DNA from: Poronia punctata
Lineage: Eukaryota > Ascomycota > Sordariomycetes > Xylariales > Xylariaceae
Assembly (NCBI GenBank): GCA_022579005.1
Contig: MU401985.1
Span: 1-12,539 of the forward strand
DNA: 12,539 bases
Reading direction: 5' to 3'
How positions within the stretch are numbered: the stretch's first letter is position 1; every line of letters starts with the position of its first letter. Position numbers and translations under genes: made by a program. Positions 11,551 to 12,539 of this stretch are shown here, piece by piece. Under the pieces are notes generated by a model, which did no database searches, was not told the DNA's origin, and saw only the letters and a list, made by a program, of their open reading frames with translations.

Positions 11551-11690
11551 AAAAACCTTAGCTTATATTACTAATTATATAATTTTAAAAACTAAATACT
11601 GCTACTTTTAATTACTTATAATAACTATATATTACTTACAATTTTATATTACTTAAACTTTATATAAAAGCAAATTATATAATAAAACAG
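11551..11690. repeat. Array unit 3 (least decayed)
   Basis: It keeps C or G at 10 of the 15 transition sites shared with unit 2, including three CpA sites (offsets 89, 121, 138) that are TpA in unit 2. It is thus the best guide to the ancestral unit. The end is uncertain because the next unit appears to start near 11684. Confidence 0.88.
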
Positions 11691-11830
11691 TTTATATATA
11701 ATGCTTTTTATATTATTTTAAATAATAAACCTTACCTTTTTCAATTTTTTATAATTATTATACGTTATATTTAAGCAATTACTAAGCAAATTTTAATTAA
11801 AATAAATATTATGCTTATAACGCTAATTAT
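11684..11830. repeat. Array unit 4 (weak, partial)
   Basis: ATTTTAAATAATAAACC at about 11715 followed by TTACCTTTTT matches unit 1's ATTTTAAAAAATAAACC with CTAACTTTTT. Further similarity (an ATAATTATTATACGTTATAT block, then AGCAAATTTTAATT) is gapped. The right boundary is a guess. Confidence 0.5.
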
Positions 11831-12199
11831 TAATAATACTATTTACTAGCTTTTAATAAATAAACTTTATATTTTTTAATTATAAGTAATTAATATATAT
11901 TACTTATGCTTAAATATTATATAAGTTATATAATAACTAAAACTAAGTTAATAATAACTTTAACTATAAAAAGTCTTATGCTAAAAAGACTATAAAATAA
12001 TAACCTTAGCTATAAAATATTTATTACTATATAACTTATTAAAAATTTATAGTTTAAGCTACTTAAAGCAAGCAGTACTTATAGCTAAAAATTTCTTATT
12101 ATAAAGTAAATTATTAAAAAAAATTTAAAAAGTAAAATATCTTTTACTTACTTTATATACTTTATTTTAATACTATTATAATAATAAATTAAATATTTA
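11831..12199. other. C-skewed AT-rich DNA between two arrays, no gene
   Basis: No ORF or RNA gene is visible. Near 11972-11990, AGTCTT and AAGACT could pair across a short loop. From about 12091 a stretch resembling the following 109-bp unit (ATTATAAAG, TAAATTATT, an A run, then AAAGTAA) begins about 108 bp before the first clear unit, so the second array may start here. Confidence 0.5.
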
Positions 12200-12395
12200 T
12201 TTACTACTATAAATAAAGCCTTTAAAAAATATAATTATATTAGTAGTAACTTTAAAATTTTTAATTAAGTTAACTTAATTATTATTATACTAATATATTA
12301 GTAACTAGTTTACTACTATAAATAAATTATTTAAAAAATATAATTATAAAAGTAATAACTTTATAGTTTTAATTAAGCTGCTTTAAACTAATAAT
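12200..12395. repeat. Second tandem array, 109-bp period
   Basis: TTTACTACTATAAATAAA occurs at 12200 and again at 12309. Ungapped comparison of the first 61 positions gives 53 matches (87%). After a one-base gap, similarity continues through AATTAAG to about position 85 of the unit. Two flanking stretches show ACTATAAAT- or ATTATAAAG-like matches at about 12098 and 12418, close to the same period, and may be two further decayed units. The unit is unrelated by eye to the 135-150 bp array upstream. Confidence 0.8.
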
Positions 12396-12539
12396 TATAT
12401 ATAGTTTAATATTATAAACTATAAATTAATATATTATAAGTATGTTTAAAATATTTTTAATTATTTTAAAAGCTAAAGTTAGTTACTTATTTTATTATAT
12501 ATTTAAAGTTTATACTTTATAAAAAAACTTAATTAATAT
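12396..12539. other. AT-rich right edge, possible further repeat unit
   Basis: ACTATAAATTAATATA at 12418 resembles the start of the 109-bp unit but degrades quickly. Nothing else is recognised before the window ends, so the array may continue outside. Confidence 0.35.

Larger units (their letters stand above)
11266..11830. repeat. Decayed tandem array, units of about 135-150 bp
   Basis: Four head-to-tail units can be aligned on the landmark ATTTTAAA at 11297, 11432, 11582 and about 11715, giving periods of 135, 150 and about 133 bp. The two central units are clear, the first is diverged and the last is weak. No coding capacity is visible in any unit. The + strand is C-rich (30 C, 7 G over 11401-11700). 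Differences between the central units are mainly C/T and G/A, so the array predates at least part of the RIP-like decay. It may be a satellite, a minisatellite inside a dead transposon, or subrepeats of an LTR or rDNA-spacer type sequence. Confidence 0.85.
1..12539. other. Saturated RIP-type AT-rich, gene-free heterochromatin-like block
   Basis: Seen: about 11% G+C in hand-counted samples. Of 71 C counted in 1,200 bases, 60 are CpT, 6 CpA, 3 CpG and 2 CpC, and only 2 follow a T. The remaining G and C lie almost wholly in ACT/AGT and GCT/AGC contexts. Stops (TAA, TAG) fill all six frames. Known: RIP in filamentous ascomycetes turns CpA into TpA on either strand of duplicated DNA, leaving AT-rich relics that are usually methylated and marked by H3K9me3. 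Inferred: this is such a relic, probably stacked transposon copies beyond recognition by eye. Alternatives are an organellar or Plasmodium-like AT-rich intergenic region, but those do not predict the strong CpT over CpA imbalance on both strands. I found no tRNA B-box-like GGTTC and no TTAGGG telomere repeat. Confidence 0.85.

Noticed and set aside
11972..11990. Possible hairpin AGTCTT / AAGACT, as a terminator or RNA structure.
   Set aside because: The stem is only six pairs, the flanks do not extend it, and there is no transcript or gene nearby.
1..12539. Possible yeast mitochondrial or Plasmodium-type AT-rich DNA.
   Set aside because: No rRNA, tRNA, mitochondrial gene or GC cluster is seen. 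The strong shortage of CpA/TpG relative to CpT/ApG on both strands fits RIP and not simple AT bias.
1..12539. Numerous matches to loose replication-origin (ARS-like), TATA-box and poly(A)-signal consensus sequences.
   Set aside because: Such AT-only motifs occur by chance every few hundred bases or less at this composition and have no nearby gene to support them.
1..12539. CRISPR array or bacterial accessory system.
   Set aside because: There are no regularly spaced 25-40 bp identical repeats with unique spacers, no cas-like ORF, and no bacterial-type coding DNA. The tandem arrays at the right are contiguous and diverged.

Overview
This window is a gene-free, extremely AT-rich block. Hand counts over about 3.2 kb of samples give roughly 11% G+C. 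I see no protein-coding gene, tRNA or rRNA on either strand. TAA and TAG interrupt every frame at short spacing, while TGA is rare because TpG itself is rare.

The surviving G and C bases show what made the region. In 1,200 bases counted by hand (1-600, 5041-5340, 11401-11700) there are 71 C on the + strand. Of these, 60 are followed by T, 6 by A, 3 by G and 2 by C, and only 2 are preceded by T. GpA is absent from 1-600. An ordinary AT-rich sequence would have about as many CpA as CpT. Loss of CpA/TpG is the signature of repeat-induced point mutation (RIP), the premeiotic C-to-T process of filamentous ascomycetes. The best reading is therefore a saturated RIP-type heterochromatic block of a Pezizomycotina-like fungus: an AT-rich isochore, subtelomere or regional centromere made of dead transposon or repeat sequence. 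The extra loss of TpC/GpA is a less usual part of the pattern. The species cannot be told from this sequence.

Layout: 1-1200 is G-richer than C on the + strand (90 G, 50 C). The middle, about 1.2-10.8 kb, is featureless apart from homopolymer and TA tracts, four short tandem duplications (3680-3729, 5295-5324, 6199-6242, 6793-6824) and scattered palindromes, the best being a perfect 26-bp one at 10075-10100. The right end is the most structured part. One tandem array of about 135-150 bp units lies at 11266 to about 11830, and a second of about 109 bp units lies at 12200 to about 12395, probably with further decayed copies on both sides. This right end is C-rich on the + strand (111 C, 45 G over 10801-12180). 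Aligned units of the first array differ mostly by C/T and G/A transitions, so the RIP-like decay can be read directly inside the window.

No genes work together here. What can be reported is the mutational fingerprint, the decayed satellite-like arrays and the strand asymmetry.
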